This document shows positions 23,664 through 33,212 of a DNA stretch of 40,436 bases, in pieces. This DNA is from an uncultured Pedobacter sp. (GTDB lineage: Bacteria > Bacteroidota > Bacteroidia > Sphingobacteriales > Sphingobacteriaceae): NCBI RefSeq assembly GCF_946479715.1, contig NZ_CAMLHF010000023.1, positions 1-40,436 of the forward strand, read 5' to 3'. Each line of letters opens with the position of its first letter. Positions within the stretch are counted from its first letter, which is position 1. Position numbers and translations under genes: made by a program. The notes beneath the pieces are model-generated. The model ran no database searches. It was not told where the DNA came from and worked only from the letters and a program-made list of their open reading frames with translations.

Positions 23664-25505
23664 ATGAAAAAAAGAAGCCTTTGGTTAATCACCGGCCTTA
23701 TGACCATAGCTTTGCTTGGGGTGTTTGTAATGCAATTGTATTATATAAGGGAGGCTTATAATCTTAAATCACAACTTTTTGAACAGGATGTAAATCAAGC
23801 ACTTAACAGCGTGGTTAATAAAGTGCAGAAACGTAATGCCGCACTTTACATTACTAAAAGAGACCAGCAGTTGGAGCGCGATCGAGAAGCGGAAGTTCGT
23901 AATCAGGCACAACAGTTGGTAGAATATAAGGAACGCTTTAAAGATCAGGAGCAAAAGCGATTGCTTGAGCAGCGGAAATTAATTGTTGCCGACTTAAATC
24001 AGAATGATTTAGAGATTAAAAAGTCGTATGCTAGTCCAATTCTGATTACCGAAGCCGAATACCTTGCTGCCTCTGATTTAAATAATCCATTGCAGTCGCC
24101 AGTACATGTTGATGTGAATGTAGGCTTAGATGCCTATGGGAACCTGATCAACGGACAGTTCAGATCAACCTTTGTCCCGCAGGAAACAAAATCGTTTATC
24201 ATTGCTTCTAATCAGTTACCCGATACAATCAGGTACCATGCCGTTAACCCCGCAACAGGAAAAAGTGTGCTCATTAGCGTACCCACAGTAAGTAATGAGC
24301 TGTCGCGCAAATTTCAATTTGAAAATAACCTTGCTAAAAGAAGGTATGAGGATGGCTTGGATAGGCTGATGTCTGATACGATTCCGCTAAAAAGTGATTC
24401 TGATATTCTAACACAGGTTAAAGATGTAGCACAGGAGATGAGAGAAGCGAATGTACCGCTCAGCAAGATGATATCGAAGGAAAGCCTGGATACCTTAATT
24501 CAAAAAGAACTTCTAAATAGAAATATAACACTGAACTATGATTTCTGGGTTAGCCTTGCAGAAAAGGACTCGGTGGTATATGTAAAAGCGTCGACCAATA
24601 TCGATAATGTGTTGCCAAAAAACACCTTCAAGGCTACTCTTTATAGTTATATTATTAGAGATCCGGGGATGCTTTACATCAGTTTTCCCGACAAAAATTC
24701 TTTAATTCTTAGCAATATGTGGGCTACTATGGCCTCATCTGCGGCCTTGCTATTTGTGCTGATCTTTATTTTTGCCTATACCATTTATGCAATAATGAAA
24801 CAGAAAAAGATTTCGGAAATGAAAACGGATTTCATTAATAACATGACTCATGAATTTAAGACTCCGGTAGCCACAATTATGATTGCCAGCGAGGCACTCA
24901 AAGATCCGGAGATCGTTGAAGATAAAAACCGAATTAGTAGATTAGCTGGTATTATATATGACGAAAATGTTCGTCTCGGGAATCATATAGAACGGGTTTT
25001 AAGTATTGCAAGATTAGAGAAAAAGGAGCTTAAACTGGAGCAGAGTGAAGTTGATGTTAACGACGTAGTTGCTGCAGTTGTAGATAGTATGGAGCTTCAA
25101 TTGCAAAAAAGAAATGCTGCAGTTAACTTGAACCTGAAAGCCGAAAAATCTCTTATTTATGGGGATGAACTGCATCTCTCTAATGTAATTTACAACCTGG
25201 TAGATAATGCAAATAAATATAGTGGAGATACTCCTAAAATAAATATAAGTACAAGAAATACAGGTAAACACCTGATTATTGAAGTTTCTGATGAAGGAAT
25301 AGGGATGACTAAAGATCAGACCAAGCGTATTTTTGATCAGTTTTATAGGGTGCCAACAGGTAACTTACATGATGTAAAAGGCTTTGGTTTAGGACTGAAC
25401 TATGTGCAGGATATCATTAACCAGATGGGCGGAACAATAAAGGTGCATAGTGAAAAGGATAAAGGAACTGTATTTGAAATAAGTTTACCATTAAACCGTA
25501 ATTAA
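23664..25505 (+). CDS. Sensor histidine kinase, RprX-like
   Basis: A 613-residue membrane kinase. Span one is about 7-27; a long periplasmic region (about 28-350) with a charged coiled-coil-like stretch (55-105) acts as sensor. Span two is about 352-378. The kinase core has FINNMTHEFKTPVATI (phospho-accepting His396), NLVDNANKYSG (N-box), DEGIGM (G1), FDQFYRVPTG (F-box) and GFGLGLNYV (G2), all intact. The NNMTHEFKTP form of the H-box is typical of the Bacteroidota RprX-like group. Its response regulator gene follows after 10 bases. The ligand is unknown; the neighbouring outer-membrane-protein/GLPGLI operon is a candidate target. Confidence 0.93.
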   Translation: MKKRSLWLITGLMTIALLGVFVMQLYYIREAYNLKSQLFEQDVNQALNSVVNKVQKRNAALYITKRDQQLERDREAEVRNQAQQLVEYKERFKDQEQKRLLEQRKLIVADLNQNDLEIKKSYASPILITEAEYLAASDLNNPLQSPVHVDVNVGLDAYGNLINGQFRSTFVPQETKSFIIASNQLPDTIRYHAVNPATGKSVLISVPTVSNELSRKFQFENNLAKRRYEDGLDRLMSDTIPLKSDSDILTQVKDVAQEMREANVPLSKMISKESLDTLIQKELLNRNITLNYDFWVSLAEKDSVVYVKASTNIDNVLPKNTFKATLYSYIIRDPGMLYISFPDKNSLILSNMWATMASSAALLFVLIFIFAYTIYAIMKQKKISEMKTDFINNMTHEFKTPVATIMIASEALKDPEIVEDKNRISRLAGIIYDENVRLGNHIERVLSIARLEKKELKLEQSEVDVNDVVAAVVDSMELQLQKRNAAVNLNLKAEKSLIYGDELHLSNVIYNLVDNANKYSGDTPKINISTRNTGKHLIIEVSDEGIGMTKDQTKRIFDQFYRVPTGNLHDVKGFGLGLNYVQDIINQMGGTIKVHSEKDKGTVFEISLPLNRN

Positions 25506-25515
25506 CGACACACGC

Positions 25516-26211
25516 ATGAAAAGAATTTTATTGGTAGAGGACGATCCGAATTTAGGGCTTCTCTTGCAGGATTACCTACAGCTTAAGGGCAAATTTGATG
25601 TTGTACTGTGTGTTGATGGTGATGAAGGTTTAAGGGCTTTTACAAAGCAGGATTTTGATCTTTGTATACTTGATGTGATGATGCCTAAAAAGGATGGATT
25701 TACTTTAGGTAAAGAGATTAGAAAGATAAATCAGGATGTGCCCATTATTTTTGCAACTGCTAAAGCCATGATGGAAGATAAAGCATCTGCATATGACCTG
25801 GGTGGAGATGATTACATCACAAAACCATTTAGAATTGAAGAGTTACTTTTAAGAATAAATGCGCTGTTAAAGCGTGTAGCGGTAAAAGAAACACCAGAAT
25901 CGGGCACAGCTCAAACACTATTTCAGATTGGCGACTATAGCTTTGATTATACAACACAACTTATAGATTATAAAGGACAACAACAAAAGCTGTCGACAAA
26001 AGAGGCTGAATTGCTTCAGTTGTTATGCTTAAAGAAGAATGCTGTTCTTACCAGAGAGGAAGCGCTGCTGAGTATCTGGCATGATGATAACTACTTTAAC
26101 GGACGCAGTATGGATGTGTTTTTAAGTAAACTAAGAAAATACCTTAGGGAAGACCCTAAGGTAGAAATTCTTAATGTTCATGGTAAGGGGTATAAACTGC
26201 TTGTAAATTAA
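25516..26211 (+). CDS. OmpR-family response regulator, RprY-like
   Basis: A 231-residue DNA-binding response regulator. The receiver domain (1-120) has the acidic pair Glu8/Asp9-Asp10, phospho-acceptor Asp53 (LCILDVMMPKKDG), Thr81 and Lys103 (DDYITKPF). The C-terminal winged-helix domain (about 132-230) contains STKEAELLQLLCLKKNAVLTREEAL and ends RSMDVFLSKLRKYLREDPKVEILNVHGKGYKL. It is the partner of the kinase encoded immediately upstream. Regulators of this class bind direct repeats with 10-11-bp spacing, which fits the GTTAAA repeats before its own operon and before the OMP/GLPGLI operon. Its last 4 bases overlap the end of the convergent GLPGLI gene. Confidence 0.94.
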   Translation: MKRILLVEDDPNLGLLLQDYLQLKGKFDVVLCVDGDEGLRAFTKQDFDLCILDVMMPKKDGFTLGKEIRKINQDVPIIFATAKAMMEDKASAYDLGGDDYITKPFRIEELLLRINALLKRVAVKETPESGTAQTLFQIGDYSFDYTTQLIDYKGQQQKLSTKEAELLQLLCLKKNAVLTREEALLSIWHDDNYFNGRSMDVFLSKLRKYLREDPKVEILNVHGKGYKLLVN

Positions 26212-26987
26212 AGCAGGAAGGCCTTTAAGGCCGATTGGGCGTAATCTCCCCAATCTTTTAAAGCCGAATTTATAGTTTCTCTTAATGTCTTATTGTTTAC
26301 TGGCTTGCCCTTAGTTGGAACCTTTAGTTCATTTGGGGTAACAGGCTTGTCTGTTACTGTTTTTGCAAACCATGTTATGTTCTCATGAGGCATTGCAACA
26401 CCAAGGATCATTCCCGGCAGTCCGGTAAATGATTCTGGACCCCCAGATACCGGAATTTTATCGGTATAAAAAGCTACTACATAAATAGAATCCAGAATAA
26501 CAGCATTTGCTCTGCGGCATTCGTAACCTGCTATAGTTCTTAGTTCGCTGGTGATTTTCCAATTTATTTTTCTTGTGGTATCTTTTACCAAAAAGGTTTC
26601 TTCGTATACTACCTTCTGTGTGGTAAATAGGCCTGAGGCAAGATCGGTATATATAGTGTTGCTTTGCCCAGTTGAGGGATCGCTGAAGAAATAATTTCTT
26701 GAATTACTTTCATCGGCTATGGGTGTGTAAAGGGTTTTATCTTTAGAAAAAGCCAACGTGCTTTTTAATACCTTGAATTGTGGCTGGTTTCTTTTGTAAG
26801 CTTCGTACGCTTGTTGCATAAAGCCACTGGAGCTTTTTTCCATTTGTCTTTTCATTATAGCGAACATGTTAGAGCTCTTTTCGAATTCTATTACGCCATC
26901 GGTAGCAAACCGTACATTTTGTGCAAACAGGCTGCTTACATTTAATAACAAGAAGCAGAAGCTGAGTATAATTAGTTTGTGTTTCAT
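26208..26987 (-). CDS. GLPGLI family protein, secreted
   Basis: From the ATG at 26987 it is 259 residues with a signal peptide (MKHKLIILSFCFLLLNVSSLFA). The body is mostly beta strands. The family's name-giving motif appears as FTGLPGMILGVAMPHENITW (about residues 195-214), preceded by YECRRANAVILDSIYVVAFYTDKIP-type strands (shown as landmark, Cys conserved). GLPGLI proteins are a Bacteroidota family of unknown function, often encoded next to a large outer-membrane receptor, as here. The in-frame codon at 27107 would place 40 residues inside the OMP gene and before the signal peptide, so it is rejected. The start lies 4 bases after the OMP gene's stop, indicating one operon. Confidence 0.9.
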   Translation of the reverse strand: MKHKLIILSFCFLLLNVSSLFAQNVRFATDGVIEFEKSSNMFAIMKRQMEKSSSGFMQQAYEAYKRNQPQFKVLKSTLAFSKDKTLYTPIADESNSRNYFFSDPSTGQSNTIYTDLASGLFTTQKVVYEETFLVKDTTRKINWKITSELRTIAGYECRRANAVILDSIYVVAFYTDKIPVSGGPESFTGLPGMILGVAMPHENITWFAKTVTDKPVTPNELKVPTKGKPVNNKTLRETINSALKDWGDYAQSALKAFLL

Positions 26988-26991
26988 ATTC

Positions 26992-29799
26992 TTATTTTTT
27001 AGTAGGAGCTGATCCGCCCATTTTGCTGAAATCCCAGCTAATTGTGCACATAAAATATCTTTGAATAGTTGTATAGCTGTTTTGATTAACCATGTTGCCG
27101 CTGGCATATCTGCTGAAGCCTACGTTTTGGTTAAGTAAATCGTTTCCGGATAGTGAAACCCTTAGGTTGTCTTGTTTAAAGAACTTTTTGGTGATGCTTG
27201 CATTCCATATAAAGCGTTCCAGATCCTCATTAAAGGTTTGTGTCTTTCCGGTGAATTGGTAATTACCATCAGAGCCAATTTGTATTTTGCCAGGCAAGTA
27301 TATGTTAAAGTTTGCGTTGCCCTGAAATCCCCAGCCTTTGTTGTTGGTGCTGTTTCTTGAAGAAGAGCTAATGACGTTGTAGCTTGGTCCTCCGGAAATC
27401 CGGAAGTCATACTTTTTCTCTTTGTATTTGGATATGTTCAGGCTTCCTGAATAGCCATAAGATTTTGTAGTGTTTAACTCTGTTCTTACCGTGTCTGTTA
27501 CTCTTGTATAATTTACATTTCCATTTGAACTAAGGTTTAGGCCTACACTCATATCTATAGATTTGATCTTTCTGCTTGTTCCAAAATTGAAGTAATAGTT
27601 GTAAGGACTTTTGTCAGTCAAATTGATAGACTGATAAAAGTTTTTTCCAAGACGATCAGTTGTAGTGTGGTTTACTATTGGATTAGTAGTAAAAGAGTAG
27701 CTACTGCTAAAGTATACATACTGGTCGCTCAGTATTTTGTAAGAGTTGTAATACAAGTTAAGACCACTTCTGAAAGATGGTTTTAAATTAGGGTTACCAA
27801 TGGTTTCATTTAATGGATCTGTGTTTACCCTAATTGGCTGAATCTGATCAATGCTGGGTTGATTGGTATTACCATAATAGCCGAAATACAGAGATTTTTG
27901 TTGAGAGAACCTGTATTGATAAGTAAATTGAGGGTTCCAGTTTGTAAAGTTTCTTTTAAAGGTTTTATCGGTATATGCATCGAATTGTTGAAACTTTACA
28001 TCACTTACCTTGGTGCCAATATTTATTGTCGACTTATTTTTCTTGTAATTAAATGTTACTCCTCCCTGGTTTGAAAGCTGATCCAGGTCAAAGTTATTAC
28101 TGAACTCTCTATCCAATTCATCATACGCTCCTGATGCGGTTTGGTTAAATGATTTGCGATCAGAATTGCTGTTGTTAATACCCAGGCCGTAGCTTAATGC
28201 AAGTGTTATTGTTTTAGATAACGGCTCGGTGTAAGTAATGTTAGAGTTAAATGTTTGATTGTGTGTATTGTTGGTTTTGAATTGATTTACCGATTCTGTT
28301 TGGGTTTTGTCGCCAAGTTCATTAAAGAATTCACTTGTCGAATTAAGATAGCCTTCAGTTTGGTTTTCATTTACTGCTTGTTTAACATTTACTGAGAGGG
28401 TTCTTCCTTTCTTTTTCAACTTTTTAGTCCATAAGGCACTTGCGTTGAATAATTTTTGGTCGCCATCATTGCTTAGCTCCCGGTCGGTCGAATTTTGTAA
28501 TGAATTGTCTCCTCTTAAGGTTGATGAGATGAAGTTATCTCTTGTTTTACTGTTTTTTAATGTTCCATCAACCATTATTTTTAATGTTGAGGTTGTATCC
28601 AGCTTTATGGTATAGGTAAAGTCTGCTTTTTGCCTGAACATCATGTTGTCAAACTTTTGATGCGAACTGCTATTTGTAACGCCGTTAGACAAGTTGTTTT
28701 GAGTCAGGTTATCTCTTGTTCCCTCAACACCAATAGAGCCTATTTTGTAGTTTGAATTGATGGCATGTTTATCGCTATCCCATTTGTTTTCATAATGCAA
28801 ACCACCGCTATGTGCTGATGGGATACCCTGCCCATTGTATTGTCCGTCAAAAGAGTCAAAATCGTCGTTATTTCCGTAGAAATATATTCCACCGTCATCG
28901 CTAAACTCCATATTATTGGACGAGCCTCCGTATTTGTCTCTATCTCCCCAGCCTAATCCGGTTTGGCCGGTATTTCCTGAGATGCCATATGCAGAGAACT
29001 TTTGCTTGCCCTTAAAGGCGTTAAACATGGCCTGGCTTTTATAGAATTTATCTGTGCCTAAGCCGCCTTCGACTTTCCCGAAGTAACCGTTTTTCTTGTC
29101 CTCCTTTAATTTTATGTTAATGGTTTTCGTTTTTTCACCATCGTCAATTCCTGTAAATGTGGCCTGGTCGCTTTTCTTGTCATAGAGCTGTACTTTATCG
29201 ACCATGTCGGCACGGAGGTTTTTGGTTACCAATGTCGGGTCATCACCAAAAAACTCCTCGCCATCTACCAATACTTTTGGTACGGTTTGACCTTGCGCAG
29301 TAATTTTTCCGTCCTTATCGACCTGTATGCCTGGAAGTTGTTTAAGCAGGTCCTCGACTTTGTCGTTGGGTTGTATGGTAAAACTGGCCGCATTAAACTC
29401 CGTTGTGTCTCCTTTAATTTTAATGGCTGCGGCTTTTCCTTGTATTATCACTCCTTCAAGTAGGGTAGCCTTAAGGATTACCTTAATATCGCCAAAGTCT
29501 TTAGTTGATTTGGCAGAATCTAGTGCGAAATTTTCGATATAGTCGGCATAACCAGGGTAGGTTACCATTAAGATAAATTTTCCTGCTTTTAGGTTGTTTA
29601 AGGCAAACGTACCCTCGGGAGTTGCGCGGGTATACTTTACAAGTGTGGAATCTTTTTCATTTAATACTGTTATCGTTGTGTTTACCATCTTGTAAGTGGC
29701 AGCAGTATCTACTACAGAGCCCTTGATCGAATATTGGTTCTGCGCAAACAATAACATCGAACTGAACACCAGCAGGAGTGTTAGAGAGGTTAATTTCAT
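26992..29799 (-). CDS. TonB-dependent-receptor-like outer-membrane beta-barrel protein
   Basis: A 935-residue outer-membrane protein. It has a signal peptide (about 1-19), then a carboxypeptidase-regulatory-like domain (about 22-110) with YSIKGSVVDTAATYKMVNT. The plug-like region (about 115-240) contains FTIQPNDKVEDLLKQLPGIQVDKDGKI and VPKVLVDGEEFFGDDPTLVTKNL. A large barrel closes with a Trp-ending strand (CTISWDFSKMG). The KVEDLLKQLPG / VLVDGEEFFGDDP pattern is typical of the Bacteroidota receptor group found with GLPGLI proteins. It probably imports or exports a ligand in partnership with the GLPGLI protein. Three 10-bp-phased TTTAAC motifs lie about 60-85 bases upstream. Confidence 0.9.
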   Translation of the reverse strand: MKLTSLTLLLVFSSMLLFAQNQYSIKGSVVDTAATYKMVNTTITVLNEKDSTLVKYTRATPEGTFALNNLKAGKFILMVTYPGYADYIENFALDSAKSTKDFGDIKVILKATLLEGVIIQGKAAAIKIKGDTTEFNAASFTIQPNDKVEDLLKQLPGIQVDKDGKITAQGQTVPKVLVDGEEFFGDDPTLVTKNLRADMVDKVQLYDKKSDQATFTGIDDGEKTKTINIKLKEDKKNGYFGKVEGGLGTDKFYKSQAMFNAFKGKQKFSAYGISGNTGQTGLGWGDRDKYGGSSNNMEFSDDGGIYFYGNNDDFDSFDGQYNGQGIPSAHSGGLHYENKWDSDKHAINSNYKIGSIGVEGTRDNLTQNNLSNGVTNSSSHQKFDNMMFRQKADFTYTIKLDTTSTLKIMVDGTLKNSKTRDNFISSTLRGDNSLQNSTDRELSNDGDQKLFNASALWTKKLKKKGRTLSVNVKQAVNENQTEGYLNSTSEFFNELGDKTQTESVNQFKTNNTHNQTFNSNITYTEPLSKTITLALSYGLGINNSNSDRKSFNQTASGAYDELDREFSNNFDLDQLSNQGGVTFNYKKNKSTINIGTKVSDVKFQQFDAYTDKTFKRNFTNWNPQFTYQYRFSQQKSLYFGYYGNTNQPSIDQIQPIRVNTDPLNETIGNPNLKPSFRSGLNLYYNSYKILSDQYVYFSSSYSFTTNPIVNHTTTDRLGKNFYQSINLTDKSPYNYYFNFGTSRKIKSIDMSVGLNLSSNGNVNYTRVTDTVRTELNTTKSYGYSGSLNISKYKEKKYDFRISGGPSYNVISSSSRNSTNNKGWGFQGNANFNIYLPGKIQIGSDGNYQFTGKTQTFNEDLERFIWNASITKKFFKQDNLRVSLSGNDLLNQNVGFSRYASGNMVNQNSYTTIQRYFMCTISWDFSKMGGSAPTKK

Positions 29800-29859
29800 A
29801 TTAGGAGTTTTGTTGGGTACAAGATATAACTAAAAGTTTAGTAATGAAATTAGGGAATT

Positions 29860-29885
29860 GTTAAAGTTTGTTAAAGAATGTTAAA
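29860..29885. promoter_or_regulatory. Triple GTTAAA direct repeat between the OMP and Pif1-like genes
   Basis: GTTAAA occurs at 29860, 29870 and 29880, exactly one helical turn apart. This is the same motif and phasing as before the kinase/regulator operon at 23604. It is a candidate response-regulator site controlling the OMP/GLPGLI operon on the minus strand, or the Pif1-like gene on the plus strand. Confidence 0.5.
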
Positions 29886-29938
29886 AGGCAGATTGTAACG
29901 CATTTTTTACCGATTAGGTTTAAGTAGTAAGTTCTTAT

Positions 29939-29946
29939 TAACTTTG
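29939..29946 (+). promoter_or_regulatory. Putative -7 element of the Pif1-like helicase gene
   Basis: TAACTTTG matches TAnnTTTG and ends 4 bases before the ATG at 29951, predicting a transcript with almost no leader. No clear -33 TTG is visible. Confidence 0.4.
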
Positions 29947-29950
29947 TAGC

Positions 29951-32245
29951 ATGTCGAATTCTGAAAGCGCTAATCCTGCGGAACTTGCCGCTAGGTTTGT
30001 GAATTATACTTCTAAGCATATATTCCTTACGGGAAAAGCAGGAACGGGTAAAACAACATTTCTAAGAAGGTTAATTGAACTTACGCACAAGAAAGCTGTT
30101 ATTGCTGCTCCTACAGGTATTGCTGCTATAAATGCAGCAGGTGTTACCATACATTCCTTGTTTCAGTTGCCTTTTGGAACTTATTTGCCAAAACAGCCAG
30201 ATGCAGATGGAGACCATTATAATCAGCAATATAATACACCGAAATCTATTGTAAGGCATTTAAATATGACCGCAGCAAAGCGTAAGGTGATTATTGATAT
30301 GGAGCTGCTGATTATTGACGAGGTGAGTATGTTGCGTGCTGATTTGCTGGATGCAATAGACATGATTTTACGTTATATCAGAAGAAACAATACGGCAAGT
30401 TTTGGTGGGGTTCAGGTGCTGTTTATTGGCGACCTGCATCAGTTACCCCCGGTTGTAAAATCGACCGAATGGAATTTACTTGGGCAGTTTTATAAAAGCG
30501 CTTATTTCTTTGATGCACTTGCTCTGCAAAACAATCCGCCGATATATATCGAGCTTGAAAAAATCTACAGGCAAGCTGATGAAGTCTTTATAAACCTGCT
30601 TAATAATTTACGCAATAATACTGTAATTGCGCAAGATGTAGCATTGCTTGAAAAATACTATAGGGCCGATTTTAAACCTTCGATAAACGAGAAGTATATT
30701 ACGTTGACCACACATAATAATAAGGCCGATACGCTGAATAAGCAAAGCCTTGAAGAGCTAAAGGCAGCTTCGTATTTATATGTGGCAAAAGTTGAAGATG
30801 ATTTTAGTGAGTATTCATATCCTGCGGAACATATTTTAGAGTTAAAGGTTGGCGCGCAGGTAATGTTTATTAAAAATGACCCAACTGGCGAACAACGTTT
30901 CTTTAATGGGAAAATAGCTGTTGTTACTGCGTTAAAAACTGACCTGATTGAAGTGCAGGCAGAAGGCAGCAACGAGAAGATCATTCTGGAGAAATATACC
31001 TGGAAGAATATAAAATATACTACTGATAAGGTTACAGGCGAAATTCATGAGGATTTGGCAGGTACTTTTACCCAGTACCCACTTAAGTTGGCTTGGGCAA
31101 TTACAGTACACAAAAGTCAGGGTTTAACTTTTGAAAAGGCCATTATAGATATTGGGAATGCATTTGCGCCGGGACAGATTTATGTGGCGCTTTCTCGGCT
31201 CCGCTCATTAGACGGTTTGATTCTTACTTCCCTGATTTCCGGATCAGGCATCAGACAGGATCAAAATGTATCTTTCTTTTCAAGAAACAAGCAGGAGCCG
31301 GCCAGATTGGAAGCTCAGATTAAGGAAGAAAGTGATGCGTTTTTGCGTTCTTATCTATTGCAGTGTTTTGATTTGAATCCGCTTGATAATTATGTTTACG
31401 ACCATGTACATTCTTACACCAAGGATATCAATAAATCTGCTAAGCAAAAGCACCATAAGTGGGCTGAACAGCTTTTAAAAGATTTGAGCGAGGTGAAGGC
31501 ACATGCAAATAAATTTCTTGGACAAATACAGCGCTTGTCGCAAGTTAAAACAGAAGAAGGGCTGTCTGCATTATTTGACCGGACGGCTGCAGCCGAAAAT
31601 TATTTTAATCCTTTATTGTCCGCGTTTTCAAAGAGGATCTTTGAACGGATGGAACTGGTAAAACAAGATAAACAGGTGGTGGCTTTTTTAACAGAGCTAT
31701 TAGAGATGGAAGGTCTGTTTTATGAGCAGGTAAAGAAGATCAGTAAAGCGACCGCTTTATTAAAGGCAACCATAAATGGGGTAGAGTTTACCAAGAAGGA
31801 TGTGAACGAGCTGATTGATCAGGCAAAGAGGGCATCTCAGATGGAAAAGGTATTTGCTATGCCTGGTAAGCTTGATTTTACAGAAAAGAAATCTAAGACC
31901 TCTAAACCGAAATCAGGTACTGGTAAGGCTAAGGTAGAAAAGGCACCTAAAGTTGATACCAAAGAGTTATCGCTTGTGCTATTAAAAGAAGGGAAAACCA
32001 TAGCTGAAATTGCAGCCGAACGCAAAATGGTAATAGGCACTATTGAAGGGCATCTTGCACATTATGTTGCCAGACAAGAGGTCTCGGCTAAAGATATAAT
32101 CGGGGCCAGGAAACTGGATAAGATACTGGATGCAATAACAGAGTTAAAAACTTTACAGATGAATCCTATTAGAGATTACCTGGGCCGGGATTATTCTTTC
32201 GGAGAAATTAAGATCGGTGTTGCAGCTCATTTGGCAGAGAGATAG
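29951..32245 (+). CDS. Pif1-like superfamily 1B DNA helicase with C-terminal helix-turn-helix
   Basis: A 764-residue helicase. Motif I is GKAGTGKTT (about 28-36), Ia is AAPTGIAAINA, motif II is LLIIDEVSMLRADLLD, motif III is GDLHQLPPV, and the C-terminal helicase signature is VHKSQGLTFEKAIIDIG plus YVALSRLRS. After the core comes a helical region, then a Lys-rich stretch (about 645-675), and near the end an HTH segment (LVLLKEGKTIAEIAAERKMVIGTIEGHL, about 682-710). The last is of the kind attached to RecQ and Pif1-like helicases. Such enzymes unwind DNA or G-quadruplexes 5'-to-3'. It is transcribed alone and converges with dapF. Confidence 0.92.
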   Translation: MSNSESANPAELAARFVNYTSKHIFLTGKAGTGKTTFLRRLIELTHKKAVIAAPTGIAAINAAGVTIHSLFQLPFGTYLPKQPDADGDHYNQQYNTPKSIVRHLNMTAAKRKVIIDMELLIIDEVSMLRADLLDAIDMILRYIRRNNTASFGGVQVLFIGDLHQLPPVVKSTEWNLLGQFYKSAYFFDALALQNNPPIYIELEKIYRQADEVFINLLNNLRNNTVIAQDVALLEKYYRADFKPSINEKYITLTTHNNKADTLNKQSLEELKAASYLYVAKVEDDFSEYSYPAEHILELKVGAQVMFIKNDPTGEQRFFNGKIAVVTALKTDLIEVQAEGSNEKIILEKYTWKNIKYTTDKVTGEIHEDLAGTFTQYPLKLAWAITVHKSQGLTFEKAIIDIGNAFAPGQIYVALSRLRSLDGLILTSLISGSGIRQDQNVSFFSRNKQEPARLEAQIKEESDAFLRSYLLQCFDLNPLDNYVYDHVHSYTKDINKSAKQKHHKWAEQLLKDLSEVKAHANKFLGQIQRLSQVKTEEGLSALFDRTAAAENYFNPLLSAFSKRIFERMELVKQDKQVVAFLTELLEMEGLFYEQVKKISKATALLKATINGVEFTKKDVNELIDQAKRASQMEKVFAMPGKLDFTEKKSKTSKPKSGTGKAKVEKAPKVDTKELSLVLLKEGKTIAEIAAERKMVIGTIEGHLAHYVARQEVSAKDIIGARKLDKILDAITELKTLQMNPIRDYLGRDYSFGEIKIGVAAHLAER

Positions 32246-32268
32246 TATTTGTTAAATACTAATCTCTC
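32237..32268. terminator. Hairpin spanning both stop codons of the converging Pif1-like and dapF genes
   Basis: GAGAGAT-AGTATTT (32237-32250), loop GTT, then AAATACT, one bulged A and ATCTCTC (to 32268) form a 14-bp stem. It includes the last codons of both genes. There is no long T-tract, so its role as a bidirectional terminator is probable but unproved. Confidence 0.55.
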
Positions 32269-33037
32269 CCTCAAAAACTTGTTCGGCCGGGCCACACAAA
32301 AATACGTTGGTAAACTGTTTTCCATCGTAATCGAACTGGATTTTAAGATCTCCGCCAAGAACTTTAATTGGAGTTTCTATATGGCCAATTTGATGGTTGT
32401 GCTGAGCCATTGATAGTGCAACAGCAGTTACGCCAGTTCCACAGGCATAGGTTTCATCTTCTACCCCTCTCTCAAAAGTACGTACAAAGAGATGATCGCC
32501 TTTATCTTCTACGAAGTTTACATTGATTCCTTCTTTTTTATAAGTTTCGTTGTTTCTTATTGCCTTGCCGTTTTGATAAACATCGTAATCCTTTAAGTTT
32601 GGCATCTCTGCTACATAATGAGGAGATCCTGTATTTAAAACGTAAGCATCGCCATCTTTATTAATGATATCGATATCGATCATCTGAAGGTCTACCCAAT
32701 TGCCTTCTTCTGAAATCTTGGCATAATGCGGTCCGTCAACTGCCAAAAAATCAGTCTCTTGATCAATTACACCCAGGTGTTTTGCAAATGCTACGATGCA
32801 TCTTCCTCCGTTACCACACATACTGCCCAGGTTGCCGTCTGAATTGAAATAGAGCATTTCAAAATCGTAATCTGCATGGTTTTGTAAAAGCATTAAACCG
32901 TCTGCTCCGATACCAAAACGCCTGTTACAGAGTTGTAAAACAGCATTATTATCCGTATATTTAAAGGAAAGATCGCGATTATCAATCAGAATAAAATCGT
33001 TACCGGCTCCCTGGTATTTGAAGAAGTGAATGTTCAT
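32252..33037 (-). CDS. dapF: Diaminopimelate epimerase
   Basis: From the ATG at 33037 it has 261 residues. It interconverts LL- and meso-diaminopimelate for lysine and peptidoglycan synthesis. Both catalytic cysteines are present: Cys74 in SMCGNGGRC and Cys198 in ETYACGTGVTAVA. The N-terminal FKYQGAGNDFILID is the family hallmark. The frame continues to 33064, but the added nine residues before MNIHFFKYQG are not expected. The gene is isolated from other lysine genes and converges with the helicase gene. Confidence 0.96.
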   Translation of the reverse strand: MNIHFFKYQGAGNDFILIDNRDLSFKYTDNNAVLQLCNRRFGIGADGLMLLQNHADYDFEMLYFNSDGNLGSMCGNGGRCIVAFAKHLGVIDQETDFLAVDGPHYAKISEEGNWVDLQMIDIDIINKDGDAYVLNTGSPHYVAEMPNLKDYDVYQNGKAIRNNETYKKEGINVNFVEDKGDHLFVRTFERGVEDETYACGTGVTAVALSMAQHNHQIGHIETPIKVLGGDLKIQFDYDGKQFTNVFLCGPAEQVFEGEISI

Positions 33038-33212
33038 CTCTAATGCGTGGTGTTCATTTAACATTTTTTAACAGAATTCGTGACTTATTTCAGATGCAAA
33101 TATCGTTGATATGGTATTAAATTTGACTAAATCAATGAAAAGAAAAACAATTGTAAGCAAATATGAGACTTGTATGAGTTTACGAAAGGAAATAAAATAA
33201 ATTAATATATAA

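Noticed and set aside
26220..26232. Palindrome GGCCTT-T-AAGGCC just after the response regulator stop
   Set aside because: The loop is too tight and there is no T-tract; it lies in coding sequence of the convergent GLPGLI gene.
26985..27107. A longer GLPGLI start at 27107
   Set aside because: It would put 40 extra residues before a clear signal peptide and overlap the OMP gene; the ATG at 26987, 4 bases after the OMP stop, fits better.
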